DNA from: Candidatus Nomurabacteria bacterium CG_4_9_14_0_2_um_filter_32_10
GTDB lineage: Bacteria; Patescibacteriota; Minisyncoccia; Phycocordibacterales; UBA9973
Length of the DNA: 30,845 nucleotides
Assembly (NCBI GenBank): GCA_002788475.1
Contig: PFRK01000037.1
Span: 1 to 30,845 of the forward strand
Direction of reading: 5' to 3'
The translations under genes were made by a program, and so were the position numbers. Below, one piece after another: positions 30,331 to 30,845 of the stretch. How positions within the stretch are numbered: position 1 is the stretch's first letter; the number at the start of each line of letters is the position of its first letter. Below the pieces are notes generated by a model. It did not search any database. It worked only from the letters and a program-made list of their open reading frames with translations, and had not been told where the DNA came from.

Positions 30331-30845
30331 TTATTCTAACCAATTTTTTACTTTTAATGCCATTTCAGCTGCTTTTTGTTCTGCCTCTTGTTTTGATTTA
30401 CCTTTACCTTCAGCAATTAAATTAGAACCAAAATAAATACCCACTGTAAAATATTTATCATGGTCAGGGCCTGATTCGTGTAAAACCTTATAAAGAGGTG
30501 TAACCTGAACGAATTCTTGTGCTTTTTCTTGAACTAAACTCTTTGCGTCACGCCAAAGTTTTTTAGAAACAATTTCTTTCGTATGTGGTAAAAGAGTTGT
30601 CTTTACAAATTTATCTACAACATTATAACCTTGATCTAAATAAACCGCTCCAATATATGCCTCATATGTATTAGCTAAAATATATTGTCTAGCCTTACCA
30701 TTATCTTTAGCTTCACCTTTAGACAAAAGTAAATAATCATTCATCCCTATTCTTAAAGCAACTTCAGAAATGATAATAGCATTCACTAAGGCCGAACGAA
30801 TCGCGGTCAATTCTCCTTCTGTATAGTTTGGATATTTTTTATAAA
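30331..30845 (-). CDS. rnc: Ribonuclease III (N-terminus outside window)
   Basis: The frame is open to the window edge, adding YKKYPNYTEGE before the TTG-initiated frame, so the TTG at 30810 is an internal Leu codon and the gene is cut by the window. Visible: the end of the endonuclease domain (ELTAIRSALVNA, LLLSKGEAKDNGKARQYILANTYEAYIGAVYLDQG, with the catalytic Glu of TYEA) and the double-stranded-RNA-binding domain (about the last 70 residues: AQEFVQVTPLYKVLHESGP, then GKGKSKQEAEQKAAEMAL). The position before T-Y-E that is Asp in E. coli is Asn here. The nuclease signature with the first acidic residues is outside the window. It cleaves double-stranded RNA in rRNA and mRNA processing. smc follows after 72 nt. 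Confidence 0.93.
   Translation of the reverse strand, partial: YKKYPNYTEGELTAIRSALVNAIIISEVALRIGMNDYLLLSKGEAKDNGKARQYILANTYEAYIGAVYLDQGYNVVDKFVKTTLLPHTKEIVSKKLWRDAKSLVQEKAQEFVQVTPLYKVLHESGPDHDKYFTVGIYFGSNLIAEGKGKSKQEAEQKAAEMALKVKNWLE

Noticed and set aside
30331..30810. RNase III starting at the TTG at 30810
   Set aside because: The frame stays open upstream with family-typical residues, so the true start lies beyond the window.
1..30845. UGA recoded as Gly (as in some related phyla)
   Set aside because: Genes read through in full with the standard code and rnr terminates naturally at a TGA overlapping the next ATG.

Overview
The window looks like a chromosomal segment of a Candidate Phyla Radiation (Patescibacteria) bacterium, probably Parcubacteria-like. 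This is inferred from strongly AT-rich DNA, short single-copy housekeeping proteins, a hingeless short SMC, a free-standing Cas2-like protein, and GC-rich palindromic repeats read in frame inside conserved genes (peptides such as SARGGSASGG and LPAGRQ). I associate such peptides with these phyla from memory. The standard bacterial code fits: rnr ends in TGA and long ORFs are intact. No rRNA, tRNA, CRISPR array, transposase or phage gene was found.

Region 1 (1-8415, all minus strand) is a copper and thiol-redox island. A CsoR repressor and a CopA Cu+ ATPase lead an operon (csoR-copA-SHOCT-DUF302-small Cys membrane protein) that ends at a terminator at 3767-3794. A second gene run follows: DUF1573, a CcdA-like thiol transporter, an unrecognised Cys/His protein, an HMA + TauE/SafE-like membrane protein, and a cupredoxin cut by the window start. 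The csoR promoter is near consensus, carries a CsoR-type operator in its 17-bp spacer, and places the predicted transcription start at the ATG. A membrane thioredoxin-like gene lies upstream.

Region 2 (8446-20473, minus) has a membrane GT2 glycosyltransferase and a DUF378 protein, then the transcription and replication core in the order rpoB-rpoC-dnaG-rpoD. A TTGACA/TATACT promoter precedes rpoB. Region 3 (20553-23069, minus) is a reduced rpsP-khpA-trmD operon without rimM, preceded by an unknown anchored protein. Region 4 (23126-26976, plus) is rnr overlapping a carboxypeptidase-CapA fusion. Region 5 (27036-30845, minus) holds a small membrane protein, an orphan Cas2-like gene, a hingeless smc, and rnc cut by the window end.

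The least explained signals are non-coding. (a) Two long hairpins (7621-7731 and 9714-9852) have largely different but self-complementary arms, a loop of exactly 45 nt in both, and two loop motifs at identical offsets. (b) Inverted repeats with a CCCGT(T/A)A arm sit at the starts of rpoD, dnaG and smc; the upstream arm can pair either locally or with a distal arm at the start codon. (c) Several families of GC-rich palindromes are inserted in frame in essential genes. (d) None of the 25 complete-gene starts has a recognisable Shine-Dalgarno, and some promoters sit so close to the ATG that the mRNAs may be leaderless.
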